A DNA stretch of 64,000 nt from Lacrimispora sp. 210928-DFI.3.58 (GCF_020554865.1 NZ_JAJCIC010000004.1:1-64000); one strand, 5' to 3'; shown: positions 1 to 9,778, counted from the first letter of the stretch. The notes: generated by a model not told the origin, from the sequence alone. Program-made: numbers and translations.

Positions 1-299
1 AAGAAAAGTGGTGCTGGGCGTAATCAACTAGCACCAACTTTGTCTACAGTCTGAGGCAGCCTATCTGGCTGCCTTCAAACTGTAGACAAATGATGCTTTC
101 TGGAATGGGAGCTCGAGGGCAAGGCCCTCGAACTGGAATCACGCAGGTGGAATTCACTTCCACCGTAGTGTAAACGTACGATTTCTAGGGGCTTTTGCCC
201 TTGTACGAGGAAATCGTACGTTTTCCTTAGCATCTGGAATTTATGGCTGCGTCATAAATTCCAACAGAGCGGCGACTTTGTCGACACTCTGAGAGCAGC
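1..299. repeat. Non-coding array of consecutive palindromes
   Basis: No convincing gene is seen here. The stretch is almost entirely hairpins: TGGTGCT/AGCACCA (9-36); a 12-bp perfect outer stem 39-50/79-90 enclosing GGCAGCC/GGCTGCC (55-61/67-73); TCGAGGGC/GCCCTCGA (113-131); GGTGGAA/TTCCACC (146-164); an 11-bp stem 175-185/210-220 with an inner GC stem; an 11-bp stem 235-245/253-263; then a further hairpin at 291-317 that reaches into the neighbouring gene. About 38 bp at 38-75 are repeated at 276-314 with a few changes. None of the stems carries a good U-tract, so simple terminators are unlikely. It looks like stacked palindromic repeat units of unknown function. Confidence 0.8.
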
Positions 300-1970
300 C
301 TATCTGGCTGCCCTCTCCTTATAACCATAATAATATTTGATTTTCGGCTCTGTTCCTGAAGGCCTTGCACACCACCATCCATCTTCCTCCAGCTCAAAAT
401 ACAGCACATTGGATTTTGGCAGTCCGCTAGGTCTTACAGCGCCTGTCCTAAGGTCCGTGATGGTTCCTGACTCATAATCCCTCATGGCAAGGACTGCTTT
501 GTCCTTTATCTTTGCCGGAGGGTTGGCGCGCAGGCCGTCCATGCGTTCCTTTATTTTTTGTGCACCCTGCACTCCCTGTAAGGTGACGGTTTCCAGTGTT
601 TCCCTGTAATCTCCATATGTGCGGTACAGCTTCTGCATCTGATCCCAGATCGTCAGACCTTGCTTTTTATAAAAGGCTGCGGCTTCGCAGAGAGCGGCTA
701 CGGCTCCCACCGCATCCTTATCCCTGGCGTATGTCCCGGTCAGGCAGCCATAGCTCTCCTCAAAGCCAAACAGGTAGGAATATATTCCCTGTTCTTCATA
801 CCATTTGATCTGTTCCCCAATGTATTTAAAGCCTGTCAGCACCTCCATGACCGTTACATTGTAATCCTTCGCCAGCCGATCTATCATGTTGGTTGTCACA
901 ATGGTCTTTACAATAACTCCGTTTTCCGGCAGGCGGTTTAGAGCCTTTCTCTGGCTCAGCAGATATTCCGCCAGCAGCACGCCGGTCATGTTGCCTGTAA
1001 ATGGATGGTACTCTCCCGTTTCACGATCCTTCCCGTAGACACCCAGGCGGTCCGCATCAGGATCCGTGGCAAGGATCAGGTCTGCATCCACCTTTTTGGC
1101 CAGCTTTAAGGCCAAGGTAAATACTGCGGGATCCTCTGGATTGGGGTAGCTTACCGTAGGGAAATCTCCATCTGGAAGTTCCTGCTCTGCCACCACATAC
1201 ACATGTTCAAAGCCCAGCTCCTTCAGCACCTCTTTTACCGGAATACGGCCCGTTCCATGGAGGGGAGTATAGACGATCTTCAGCTTATCCGCCATCTCAT
1301 CTATGATTTCCTGGTGCAGCACAAGCTTCCTGATCTCCTCTATATATGCCTTATCAAGAGTTTCATCCGGCACCCGGTAAAGTCCTGCCTCCGCCGCCTG
1401 TTTCTTTGGCATCACAGGGATTGCATGAAGATCTGTGACATGATTGACGCACTGGATGATCTCACTGTCTCTGGGCGCTGTGATCTGGGCGCCATCCTCC
1501 CAGTAGACCTTATAGCCATTATATTCCGGCGGGTTGTGGCTTGCTGTGATGACGATTCCTGCCATGCAGCCCAGTTTTCTCACAGCATAAGATAGCTCCG
1601 GCGTAGGGCGAAGAGATGGAAAACGGTAAGTCCGTATGCCGTTGGCATTGAGACAGAGGGCAGCCTCCTCGCTGAACTCTTCTGACATGTGCCGTGAATC
1701 ATAGGCAATGGCTACGCCCTTTTCCTGTCCTCCATGGCGGAGGATATACTCTGCCAGTCCCTGGGTGGCCCTGCGGACAGTATAGATATTCATGCGGTTG
1801 GTGCCCGCTCCCAAAATCCCGCGCAGTCCTCCTGTTCCAAACTCCAGGTTCCGGTAAAAACGGTCCTTTATCTCCTCTTCGTTTCCGCTTAATGACTCCA
1901 GCTCCTGTCTGGTCTCCTTGTCAAAATAGGGATCTTTGCACCAGCTTCTGTATGCATCCATGTAGTCCAT
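300..1970 (-). CDS. Phosphoglucomutase/phosphomannomutase (PgcA type)
   Basis: 556-residue alpha-D-phosphohexomutase that interconverts hexose 1-phosphate and hexose 6-phosphate in the cytoplasm. The active-site serine loop TASHNPPEYNGYK lies at about 142-154 (Ser144), the metal loop DPDADR near 300, the sugar loop GFEESYG near 400, and the phosphate loop RPSGTEPK near 535. Length is normal for the PgcA/YbbT subgroup. The start codon directly follows the stop of the GH130 gene, so the two are probably translated together; the mutase would turn the sugar 1-phosphate made by phosphorolysis into a glycolytic 6-phosphate. The last codons and the TAG stop lie inside a palindromic repeat, so the C-terminal tail (KERAAR) may be repeat-derived. 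Glucose versus mannose specificity cannot be told. Confidence 0.95.
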   Translation of the reverse strand: MDYMDAYRSWCKDPYFDKETRQELESLSGNEEEIKDRFYRNLEFGTGGLRGILGAGTNRMNIYTVRRATQGLAEYILRHGGQEKGVAIAYDSRHMSEEFSEEAALCLNANGIRTYRFPSLRPTPELSYAVRKLGCMAGIVITASHNPPEYNGYKVYWEDGAQITAPRDSEIIQCVNHVTDLHAIPVMPKKQAAEAGLYRVPDETLDKAYIEEIRKLVLHQEIIDEMADKLKIVYTPLHGTGRIPVKEVLKELGFEHVYVVAEQELPDGDFPTVSYPNPEDPAVFTLALKLAKKVDADLILATDPDADRLGVYGKDRETGEYHPFTGNMTGVLLAEYLLSQRKALNRLPENGVIVKTIVTTNMIDRLAKDYNVTVMEVLTGFKYIGEQIKWYEEQGIYSYLFGFEESYGCLTGTYARDKDAVGAVAALCEAAAFYKKQGLTIWDQMQKLYRTYGDYRETLETVTLQGVQGAQKIKERMDGLRANPPAKIKDKAVLAMRDYESGTITDLRTGAVRPSGLPKSNVLYFELEEDGWWCARPSGTEPKIKYYYGYKERAAR

Positions 1971-2972
1971 CTATCTGCCCTCCAAAAGCCCCAGCAGATC
2001 CTCCAGCCTGGCAGTCGCCATACACTCCACTGTATCAGAGGCGCCGTAATAGATCTTTACTGTGCCATCGTCCTCCAGGATCATGCCTCCCGGAAAGATC
2101 ACATTTGTGCGGAAGCCTCCCTCCACCTCATACTCCGTCTCAGGAGCGATCAGAGGTTCCTTGTACATCCCTATGATTTTGGATGGATCCTTTAAATCAA
2201 GGAGCATGAGTCCGGCACAGTAACGCTTCTGCCACCGCTCCTCCCATCCGTTTTTCCCTCTGGTCCTGTCAATGTCCACCGTATGGAACAGCGTCAGCCA
2301 TCCGGCCTCTGTTTTAACAGGAGGGGCTCCCGGACCGATCTTATCATTGGCATAGGGCACGTCCTCCACGCCCATTAACAGCTGGGACTCTCCCCAGTAT
2401 ACCAGGTCAGGTGATTTTGACATCAAGATGTCAAAGCGGTCTATGCCTCCCCTGGAGTACACTGGAAATGGACGTTCCAGGCGGACATATTTTCCATCGA
2501 TCTTTTCGGGGAACAGTACCATATTGCGGTTATCCGGCACGGTTAAGGACAACACCTCTACATGCTCAAAATCATCTGTAACGCCGATGCCTCCGCGCAG
2601 GCCGTGCTTTGTATCCACTGCAAAGCAGAGATAGCATCTGCCTTCAATGGCAATGAGCCTGGGGTCATAGACCTTTGTAACATCCGGGTCATGGAGGTCT
2701 TCCACTGTGAGAAAAGGCTTATCCTGCACATCCCAATGGATGCCATCCTGGGAAAATGCCAATCCGATCACACATTTTCCAAAGGCCCCTACCCCGTCAA
2801 ACTGATAATCATTGCGGAAAGCCATCACATACCTTCCGTTAAACTTTACAACGCCTGCATTGAAAATGCAGTCTGCCTCATAGGGGATATCCTTTTTACT
2901 TAAAATGGGCTCCCCGCCGTGATAGCGGGTGATCACACTGCTTGATCTTAGTTCCGGGAACATTTTAGCCAT
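1971..2972 (-). CDS. GH130 family glycoside phosphorylase
   Basis: 333-residue five-bladed beta-propeller enzyme of glycoside hydrolase family 130, whose members phosphorolyse beta-mannosides and release mannose 1-phosphate, although some are hydrolases. The VYDPR motif (Asp103) holds the family's catalytic aspartate region, and NDKIGPGAPPV and FPGG motifs are present. The ATG at 2972 is chosen because AAGGAGA sits just upstream and the preceding response-regulator stop is 1 bp away; a longer frame exists but would overlap that gene. It lies between a two-component regulator and the phosphohexomutase in a sugar ABC-transporter operon, which fits import of a mannose-containing oligosaccharide, phosphorolysis and isomerisation. 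No signal peptide, so cytoplasmic. The exact substrate is not readable. Confidence 0.9.
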   Translation of the reverse strand: MAKMFPELRSSSVITRYHGGEPILSKKDIPYEADCIFNAGVVKFNGRYVMAFRNDYQFDGVGAFGKCVIGLAFSQDGIHWDVQDKPFLTVEDLHDPDVTKVYDPRLIAIEGRCYLCFAVDTKHGLRGGIGVTDDFEHVEVLSLTVPDNRNMVLFPEKIDGKYVRLERPFPVYSRGGIDRFDILMSKSPDLVYWGESQLLMGVEDVPYANDKIGPGAPPVKTEAGWLTLFHTVDIDRTRGKNGWEERWQKRYCAGLMLLDLKDPSKIIGMYKEPLIAPETEYEVEGGFRTNVIFPGGMILEDDGTVKIYYGASDTVECMATARLEDLLGLLEGR

Positions 2973-2973
2973 G

Positions 2974-4593
2974 TTATGTTTCTCCTTCCAGTTGATTTCG
3001 ATATTCCGTAGGCGTACAGCCATAATATTTCTTAAAACAGCTTGCAAAGTATCTCTGGTTGCTGTAACCAGTTTTGACAGCCACATCCTGTATTTTCAGG
3101 GTTCCATTTTTCAGAAGCTCCCTGGCCGTCTCCATTCTTCTGCGGATCAGGTATTCCATAAAGCTCTCTCCGGTGATCTGCTTAAAGATCTGGCGGATAT
3201 AGTTATGGCTGAAATACAGCTTGCCCGAAGCCTCCTCCAGGCCAAATTCTTCATTATCAATATTCTTTTCGATCAATTCCTTTACCTGGAAAACGATCCG
3301 TTCTCCCTGGCTCTCATTGACAGAGGCAAAGCGTCTGCAGCACTTTATAATATAGGAGCACAAAACCTCCTTTGCGTCCCGCAGACTGCCATAGGCAAAG
3401 TGCTCCTTTAAGTACTCTACCACATCCTCGTCCTCCCATACCTGCCCCTGGCCTCCCGCCTTTAACAGGGTGCTGGAGATGTCAAAAACCAGCTCCACCA
3501 GGGAAATACGGACAAAATCCCCAAGCTTCACATCCATCCTCTCATAATACTGCAGGATGTCGTACAGGCATTCCTCCGCCTTCTCCTCCTGCCCCATCTG
3601 TATATGGATCAGAAGCTGCTGTTCCAGCTCTCTGGGGCGCTCAAACTGGCCCTTATGACTGCTCTCGCCATTCGCATCCTGATCCCCGAAAAAAAGAACA
3701 GGATCCGGATTTTCCAGTGTTCCTCTCCAGACAGATAATGCATCCTTGTAGGAATCCGGGATATGGGTCCACTCTTCATAAATACCGCCGATAATGCACT
3801 CTGCCTTGAAATCATAATACCGCTCCATACTCTCTTCAATGGATACCAGCCCGTCCCTTACCACACGGCGGAAAGACTGGACATTGCGGTAATCTCCCAG
3901 AAACAGGATGACGATCTGCTTTGCATGGAACCTGGTAATGTAAATCTGACAGCTTTGGGGGAAATAGGTGTCCTTTGTCATAGAGAGAAGATCCTTGATA
4001 TCGCGCTCCTGCTCCTGGATATTCTGACGTATCCTTAAGATTCCCACTGCACAGTAAGGGACTTCCAGACAGATCCCGGCCGCCTCTGCCTCCTTCTGTA
4101 TGATCTCCGGACGCATGATCCTCTGGATCAGCTTGCGCACCACCTGCTCCTGCACGATCTGGCGGCTGTCTTTTAACTGCTCCTTCATTTCCTGAATATT
4201 ATTCATAAGGGTCTTCTGGCGCTCCAGCTCTGTCCTTATTTTGTTCAACACCTCATAAAGCTCATCCGGTGAAAAGGGCTTTAACAGATAATCTGTCACA
4301 CCCAGGGTCAGCGCCTGCTTTGCGTAGGAAAAATCATCATATCCGCTGATGATCACTGTCTTCACAGGATGCTCCAGCTCCTGGAGCTGGCGTATTAGCT
4401 CTAATCCGCTGACAAAGGGCATGCAGATATCCGTCACAAGGATATCCGGCTTATACTCTTTCACGAGCCGGACAGCCTCCCTTCCATCCGCTGCCTTTGC
4501 CACCACCTGGAAGCCTTCCATGGACTGGTTGATATTTTTCGATAACAGCTCTCTTACATATTCTTCATCGTCTGCAAGGATGATCCGGTACAT
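2974..4593 (-). CDS. YesN-type response regulator with AraC HTH domain
   Basis: 539-residue response regulator. The N-terminal receiver domain (about 1-120) shows the acidic pair D9/D10, phospho-acceptor Asp near 55 (VTDICMPF) and conserved Lys near 104. A long middle linker follows, and two AraC-type helix-turn-helix motifs occupy about 430-535. The ATG at 4593 is preceded by GAGGAGG and lies 2 bp past the kinase stop, so kinase and regulator are coupled. In Firmicutes such YesM/YesN pairs sense an extracellular sugar and activate the adjacent ABC-transporter/glycosidase operon; that role is inferred here. Likely targets are the two similar promoters upstream of the binding protein and of the FAD oxidoreductase. 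Confidence 0.95.
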   Translation of the reverse strand: MYRIILADDEEYVRELLSKNINQSMEGFQVVAKAADGREAVRLVKEYKPDILVTDICMPFVSGLELIRQLQELEHPVKTVIISGYDDFSYAKQALTLGVTDYLLKPFSPDELYEVLNKIRTELERQKTLMNNIQEMKEQLKDSRQIVQEQVVRKLIQRIMRPEIIQKEAEAAGICLEVPYCAVGILRIRQNIQEQERDIKDLLSMTKDTYFPQSCQIYITRFHAKQIVILFLGDYRNVQSFRRVVRDGLVSIEESMERYYDFKAECIIGGIYEEWTHIPDSYKDALSVWRGTLENPDPVLFFGDQDANGESSHKGQFERPRELEQQLLIHIQMGQEEKAEECLYDILQYYERMDVKLGDFVRISLVELVFDISSTLLKAGGQGQVWEDEDVVEYLKEHFAYGSLRDAKEVLCSYIIKCCRRFASVNESQGERIVFQVKELIEKNIDNEEFGLEEASGKLYFSHNYIRQIFKQITGESFMEYLIRRRMETARELLKNGTLKIQDVAVKTGYSNQRYFASCFKKYYGCTPTEYRNQLEGET

Positions 4594-4595
4594 AT

Positions 4596-6419
4596 TCAAC
4601 GCTCCTCCTCTGTGGTCTGAATGGGAATCACAAGCGTAGCCCTGGTCCACTTCTTATATTCGCTTTCCAGTTCCAGCCCGTAGGCATTACCATAATACAG
4701 CTTAATGCGCTCATTGACATTGTATATCCCATAGCCGCTGTTTTCACTGATATGACCGGAGGACAGCCCCTTACATATCACAGACAGCCGTTCTGGTTCG
4801 ATTCCCTCGCCATCATCCTCCACACAGAGCCTTAAAGTCTGGATCCCTGCTTCGTTTGCCTGCCTCTCAACATGGATGCCGATGTAGCCAGCTCCTTTTT
4901 TTATCTTGATCCCGTGATAGATCGCATTTTCCACCAGAGGCTGGAGCACCAGCTTGATGATATATAATTCCTTTACGTCTTCCGGGACATCAAATTCATA
5001 GTGTATCTTGTCCTTATACCGTATGCCCTGGATCTTCAGGTAGTTGGAAATATGCTCTAACTCCTCCCCCAGGGTAATGACCTCTTTTCCCTTGCTCAGG
5101 CTGATGCGGAAGAACTTTCCAAGGGCATTGGACATGATACTGGCCTCCTTTGCTCCCTGGTCTGCTGCCTGCCAGGTGATGGCATTCAGCGTATTGTACA
5201 AAAAGTGAGGATTGATCTGGGCCTGGAGGGCCTTCAGCTCAGCCTGGCGCTTCTGGGCCTGCACCAGCCTCACATGTTCCTTTTCCTCCTTCAATGCCTC
5301 GATATGGGCGTTTAACTCCTGGATCAGGTGGTTGATCTTCTGGATCATAAAATTAAAGCTGACACTGAGCCTGCCCACCTCATCCTGGTAGGGATAATCA
5401 AACTGCTGCCCAAAGTCCTCCTTCTGCGTTACCTGGTTCATAATGGCTGACAATCTCCCCAAGGGGGCTGTAATGCCATGTGCTACCAGACAGATGACTG
5501 CAATGCTGGCTATGGCGCACAGGCACACAGTCAGTTCAATGAAATACCGCATCTGCTCCAGGTTTCCGATCAGGGAGCCCGCCGACTTCAAGGCACAGAT
5601 CTTCCAGCCGGTACCGCTCATGACCGTATAGGTGGCAAGGAAGGTCTCTCCATTCACCTTGACCTCCTTGCATATGGAATTTCGGTTTTCCAGATCCTCC
5701 TTAGAAAAGGATTCCAGGATCTGCATATTCTCTTCACTGCAGTTTAAAATATTTTCGTTGTTCTGGTCTGCAATGAAAAAGCTGTCATAGGAGCTGTAGG
5801 TTTCCTCCAGAAAGCTGCGTATCCGCCGCTGGCTGATATTTACCACTACAAATACGTCCTTCCTGTTGACCTGGAAGCGGTACACTACCGGTATCACTGT
5901 CTCATTGCTGCGGAAGGAAGGGGATTTCATGGCAGGAAACCACTGGATCGTCTTGTCCTTGTCCTCCGCAAATGCCTGGTACAGCGGGGAATCCATAAAC
6001 CGGAAATCATGGTTTCGTATCACAGTAAAATCGTCAAAGCTCCCTGACTCTGTTTCAATGCTCACAGAGTGGACATACTGATCTCCCTGGCGGAATTCTG
6101 ATATCACATCTGAGACATTTCCCATAAGGATGGCAGGATTCACAGAGCTCTCATCTGTCAGGTACTGGGACATGGGAGTGTAGAAGGACAGGTTGTTAAA
6201 AATAGCATGGACCCTCTTTGTGATGGAGCCCATCTCGTCTGTGAGCTGCACCCGGATCTGGTAGACCATATCCTCTGAACTGGAATAATAATTCTTCAGT
6301 GTGTCCTTAAATGCATAGTTATAGAACAGGCTTCCTGTAATCGCACTGTTCAGCAGCAGGATCACCACGCACACCAGTATGATCTTTGTGCGAAAGCGGA
6401 AATTCCTCAAAATACTCAT
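4596..6419 (-). CDS. YesM-type sensor histidine kinase
   Basis: 607-residue membrane histidine kinase. TM1 is at about 13-33, a large extracellular Cache-like sensor follows to about 290, TM2 at about 292-314, HAMP to about 370, then a short coiled coil. The His_kinase motif QINPHFLYNTLNAI contains His405, and a C-terminal HATPase_c domain has the N box (VENAIYHG) and G boxes. The ATG at 6419 has GGAGG 7 nt upstream; a longer frame from 6452 would begin almost inside a TATAAT box and is rejected. It lies between the permeases and its partner regulator, so it probably reports on the sugar moved by this transporter. Confidence 0.94.
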   Translation of the reverse strand: MSILRNFRFRTKIILVCVVILLLNSAITGSLFYNYAFKDTLKNYYSSSEDMVYQIRVQLTDEMGSITKRVHAIFNNLSFYTPMSQYLTDESSVNPAILMGNVSDVISEFRQGDQYVHSVSIETESGSFDDFTVIRNHDFRFMDSPLYQAFAEDKDKTIQWFPAMKSPSFRSNETVIPVVYRFQVNRKDVFVVVNISQRRIRSFLEETYSSYDSFFIADQNNENILNCSEENMQILESFSKEDLENRNSICKEVKVNGETFLATYTVMSGTGWKICALKSAGSLIGNLEQMRYFIELTVCLCAIASIAVICLVAHGITAPLGRLSAIMNQVTQKEDFGQQFDYPYQDEVGRLSVSFNFMIQKINHLIQELNAHIEALKEEKEHVRLVQAQKRQAELKALQAQINPHFLYNTLNAITWQAADQGAKEASIMSNALGKFFRISLSKGKEVITLGEELEHISNYLKIQGIRYKDKIHYEFDVPEDVKELYIIKLVLQPLVENAIYHGIKIKKGAGYIGIHVERQANEAGIQTLRLCVEDDGEGIEPERLSVICKGLSSGHISENSGYGIYNVNERIKLYYGNAYGLELESEYKKWTRATLVIPIQTTEEER

Positions 6420-6453
6420 CCCATGTCCTCCTATCATGTATAACGCTGACAAT

Positions 6454-6459
6454 ATTATA
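6454..6459 (-). promoter_or_regulatory. Possible internal -10 box before the kinase gene
   Basis: A perfect TATAAT (minus strand) lies 34 bp upstream of the kinase start, in the short gap after the permease gene. No good -35 element is visible at the right distance, so this is at most a weak internal promoter that would give basal kinase/regulator expression independent of the operon promoter. Confidence 0.35.
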
Positions 6460-6489
6460 CTACAATTTTCCAGGGGGACCTATGTATTT

Positions 6490-7332
6490 TTATCCCTTCA
6501 CTGCCCCCGCTGTCAGTCCTCCGATAAACTGCTTGTGGCAGAATGCATAGACCACCAGAATCGGAAGGATCGCGATGGAGGCGCCGGCCAGCATGATATG
6601 CCATTCAGCTGCCGCGTTTGCCGAATATTTTAACTGTACGACTGCCACAGTAAGTGTCCTCAGCCTTGGAAGGGAAATGCTCATGATCAATGTGGTTATA
6701 TAGTCATTCCACGCCTGCCGGAAGGAGAACAGGGCCACCACTGCCATGATCGGCTTGATGAGGGGCAGGATGATCTTAAAAAATATCCCATACAGGCTGC
6801 ACCCGTCAATGGTGGCTGCCTCGTCCAGTTCCTTCGGTATCCCCTTTACAAAGCCCATGGTCAGCATCACATTAGATGCCTGACCGCCTACCAGTGCAAG
6901 GATCAGTCCTGCAATGGATCTGTTCAGATGAAGAGCTGTCAGCAGGTTATAAATGGGATAGAGCGTCACAGACCCCAAAGCGATGAACATAAGCGAGGTG
7001 TAGAGTCCTAAAAGCAGCTTCTTTCCCACAAAGTCCCTCCTTGCGAAGGTAAAGCCTGCAAGGGAGGCTGTCAGCGTTGCGAGCACCATCACCGCAACAC
7101 TGACAAAAATACTGTTCCATGTATATTTTATAAAGTCTGCCTGGATAAAGGCCTGGATATAATTTTCAAAATGCCATGTCTTTGGCAGGAAGCTTCCGCC
7201 CAAGGTCAGCTCGCTGTTCGTCTTAAAGGATCCCAGAATGGTATACAGGATCGGATAGATCGTAAATACCACCATGATCCCTATGAACAGGTAGGATATG
7301 ACAAGGATGGCCGTATTTTTTGTTTTTCTCAT
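6490..7332 (-). CDS. Carbohydrate ABC transporter permease (MalG/AraQ family)
   Basis: 280-residue integral membrane subunit of a CUT1 sugar importer with about six transmembrane helices. The cytoplasmic EAA loop that contacts the ATPase is visible as KELDEAATIDGCSLYGIFFKI near 180-200. The start has a strong GGAGGGAG site upstream. It follows the partner permease by 14 bp. No ATP-binding subunit is encoded in this operon; CUT1 systems of Firmicutes often use a shared MsmX-like ATPase encoded elsewhere, which is the likely explanation. Confidence 0.94.
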   Translation of the reverse strand: MRKTKNTAILVISYLFIGIMVVFTIYPILYTILGSFKTNSELTLGGSFLPKTWHFENYIQAFIQADFIKYTWNSIFVSVAVMVLATLTASLAGFTFARRDFVGKKLLLGLYTSLMFIALGSVTLYPIYNLLTALHLNRSIAGLILALVGGQASNVMLTMGFVKGIPKELDEAATIDGCSLYGIFFKIILPLIKPIMAVVALFSFRQAWNDYITTLIMSISLPRLRTLTVAVVQLKYSANAAAEWHIMLAGASIAILPILVVYAFCHKQFIGGLTAGAVKG

Positions 7333-7346
7333 GCCTCTCTCCCTCC

Positions 7347-8288
7347 TTAATAAACATCATCCAGTTTTCTTGAGGCGATCAGATAAACCACCGTTACAAT
7401 GCCGGCAATAAGGGCTGATACCGTGCTGACAGCAGCACCATAGCCATACTGGGGCGTGATGAAGGTTCCTGCTGAGATCGGGAAGAAGAACTGGTAGCCA
7501 TACAGTGCCATGACCATCGTAGCATTGGTGGGGCCGCCCTCTGTCAATACCATCACACTGTTCATATCAGAGAAGGCCGCAGTGATGGAAAGCATGAGTA
7601 TGATCTTTAAGATGGGACCCAGCATGGGAACGGTAATATACCACAGAGTCTGAATGCGGTTTGCCCCATCGATCTTTGCGCTCTCCAAGGCATCCTGGGA
7701 TATCTGCTGGAGTCCGGCAATGAAATACACCATATAATTTCCAATGCCTCCCCACACAGCGGTGATCACCAGGGTCTTCATGGCATTTTGCTTTCCCAGC
7801 CAGTTAACAGGCTGGCTGATGATGCCCCATTCCATCAGATATTGGTTTACCTGGCCGTTATAGACATTGAACAGAAGATAAAATACCAGACCCATAACGG
7901 CGGAGCTCATGATTGTTGGTACGAAGATAATACTTTGGAACAGGCCATTTCCTTTTCTCTTCTGGTTTAAAAGCAGCGCCAGGAAAAAGGATATGGGGAT
8001 CACAAATAGGATCTTTGCGCCTGCATAGACAAAGGTGTTTTTCACTGCCTTCCAGTAGATCTCATCGCCAAATACGCGTATGAGATTTTCCAGCCCCACA
8101 AATTTAGGTACGCTAGCTCCGTAGCCTCCATAGCGGTAGAACACATATTTTAATGTCCACAGAACAGGATACACGGAAAAACCCAAAAATAAGATCAGAT
8201 TCGGCAGCAGCAGACTGTAGGAACGCAGGTTTTCGCGGATCAGCCGTCTGCGTTTTGCCTCTGACATGGTCTCTTTTTTCAGCATCAT
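7347..8288 (-). CDS. Carbohydrate ABC transporter permease (MalF/UgpA family)
   Basis: 313-residue membrane subunit with six predicted helices and an EAA loop (SQDALESAKIDGANRIQTLW) near 200-220. It pairs with the downstream MalG-like permease and the upstream lipoprotein. Two adjacent ATG codons (8288 and 8285) follow a GAGGGG ribosome site; the second has the better spacing, so the protein may be one residue shorter. The cytoplasmic N-terminus is basic (SEAKRRRLIRE), as is common in this family. Confidence 0.94.
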   Translation of the reverse strand: MMLKKETMSEAKRRRLIRENLRSYSLLLPNLILFLGFSVYPVLWTLKYVFYRYGGYGASVPKFVGLENLIRVFGDEIYWKAVKNTFVYAGAKILFVIPISFFLALLLNQKRKGNGLFQSIIFVPTIMSSAVMGLVFYLLFNVYNGQVNQYLMEWGIISQPVNWLGKQNAMKTLVITAVWGGIGNYMVYFIAGLQQISQDALESAKIDGANRIQTLWYITVPMLGPILKIILMLSITAAFSDMNSVMVLTEGGPTNATMVMALYGYQFFFPISAGTFITPQYGYGAAVSTVSALIAGIVTVVYLIASRKLDDVY

Positions 8289-8314
8289 AAGCCCCTCTTT
8301 CTCGCTGCCTTCTT

Positions 8315-9727
8315 TTATGGATTCATTGGGTCAAAATCAGCGATCTTGATCTCTTTGCCTGAACCTTCTGCAATTCCTGCATCTAAAGCTGCATTGTAGC
8401 GGTCTGTCAGGTCCTGAAGCCCTTGAGTGATGTCCATATCTCCCATGATCATCTCAGCCATGGTTTCATACATGTTCTGTCCCTCTACGATCACAGCGTC
8501 TACATTTGCCTCCTGAGGAGTATTGGGATATACGCCGTCGCCATCACCTATGAGCAGAGTCGGATTATCCAGATAATACTGTGCAGGCTGGGCCTTTTCG
8601 ATCACTGCCGGGACAATGGAGATGCCATAGCCCTGTTCATAGTATTCAGCCAGCACATCCACATTGGAGAAGATCGCCCGATATACCTTCCAAGCCTCTT
8701 CCAGATGCTCGCTCTCTGCATTGAATAAATATCCGTTCATGGCCTGGTAATGCTCCGCCCCAACCACTTTTCCGTCAGTAACCGGAAGCTGTACACAGCC
8801 CCACTCCTGTTCCATGGGGAACTGGTTGGTGTATACACCTGGTTCTGCATGAGTGTAGGACATATACATGCCGATCTTTCCTGCTGCAAACTGAGTTCTT
8901 AAGGGATCGATATCCAGGGACTCACATCCAGGGAATGCACATTCCGGAGAAAGGAGGGTCTTCCATGCGCTCGCCAGATTGTTATAACCGGTAAAATCGT
9001 ATCTTCCATTTTTAAAATCATAGCCAAACTTGATCCCCAGCTCTCTCTCTCCCTGCTTCATCAGGGAACGGCTGAGGGCTGACTGGGCGCCCTTCATATT
9101 TGCTGCAAATCCGTAGATGCCTTCTCCTGACAGCTGCTCTGTGATCAGCTTTGCATCATCCACCATCTCCTGTAAGGTCTCAGGTGCTTTTTCAATTCCT
9201 ACTCTCTCAAAAATGTCTTTGTTGTAGAACAGGCGGCAGGTGGTTGCTGCTGTGGGCACGAAGTAGCATTTTCCATCGATCACATTAAAGTCATCGATCA
9301 GGCTGTCCTTAAAGGTTTCCTTAAACTCATCATCCATAAATGGTGTGATATCTGCAAATTTCCCAGCATTGACGTAGTTCTGGAATACCTCCTCCTTATG
9401 TACGAACATATCCGGCGCATCCCCGTTCTGGAATACCATGTCCACTGCCTGGGGATAGTTTTCGGAGTAGATCTCATACTTTACTTCGATATTATCTGTG
9501 TTGGTCGCATTGTACTCATCCACCTTGCCCTGCATGAACTCCGCATCGTGGCGGTCTTTTGTCCAGACCGTGATCACAGTCTTACCGCCGTTTTCCTCTT
9601 TGGCCTTTTCTCCGGTACTTGCCTGGCTGACGGCACCTGTATCAGCCGTTTTGCCTCCGCAGCCTGCCATCACGGCAGCCGCCATAATCGCTGTCATTGC
9701 CAATGCCATAAGTTTTTTACTTCTCAT
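8315..9727 (-). CDS. Extracellular sugar-binding lipoprotein (family 1)
   Basis: 470-residue solute-binding protein. A lipoprotein signal peptide ends in the lipobox VMAGC with Cys23 as the lipidation site, followed by a short acidic linker and a type 2 periplasmic-binding fold (TVITVWTKDRHDAEF near 45). The ATG at 9727 is chosen because GGGAGGA lies just upstream; a longer frame starting at 9772 would spoil the signal peptide. First gene of the transporter operon; it would capture the oligosaccharide outside the membrane and deliver it to the two permeases. It has its own promoter region, described separately. Confidence 0.95.
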   Translation of the reverse strand: MRSKKLMALAMTAIMAAAVMAGCGGKTADTGAVSQASTGEKAKEENGGKTVITVWTKDRHDAEFMQGKVDEYNATNTDNIEVKYEIYSENYPQAVDMVFQNGDAPDMFVHKEEVFQNYVNAGKFADITPFMDDEFKETFKDSLIDDFNVIDGKCYFVPTAATTCRLFYNKDIFERVGIEKAPETLQEMVDDAKLITEQLSGEGIYGFAANMKGAQSALSRSLMKQGERELGIKFGYDFKNGRYDFTGYNNLASAWKTLLSPECAFPGCESLDIDPLRTQFAAGKIGMYMSYTHAEPGVYTNQFPMEQEWGCVQLPVTDGKVVGAEHYQAMNGYLFNAESEHLEEAWKVYRAIFSNVDVLAEYYEQGYGISIVPAVIEKAQPAQYYLDNPTLLIGDGDGVYPNTPQEANVDAVIVEGQNMYETMAEMIMGDMDITQGLQDLTDRYNAALDAGIAEGSGKEIKIADFDPMNP

Positions 9728-9778
9728 TGTAGATCCTCCCTGTCTTCGTTGTCTTGTTGTTTTGTTTTTCATGTCTAT

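Noticed and set aside
1..299. tRNA or CRISPR in the hairpin region
   Set aside because: No cloverleaf with T-loop, and the repeats are palindromes of different sequence with no regular spacers.
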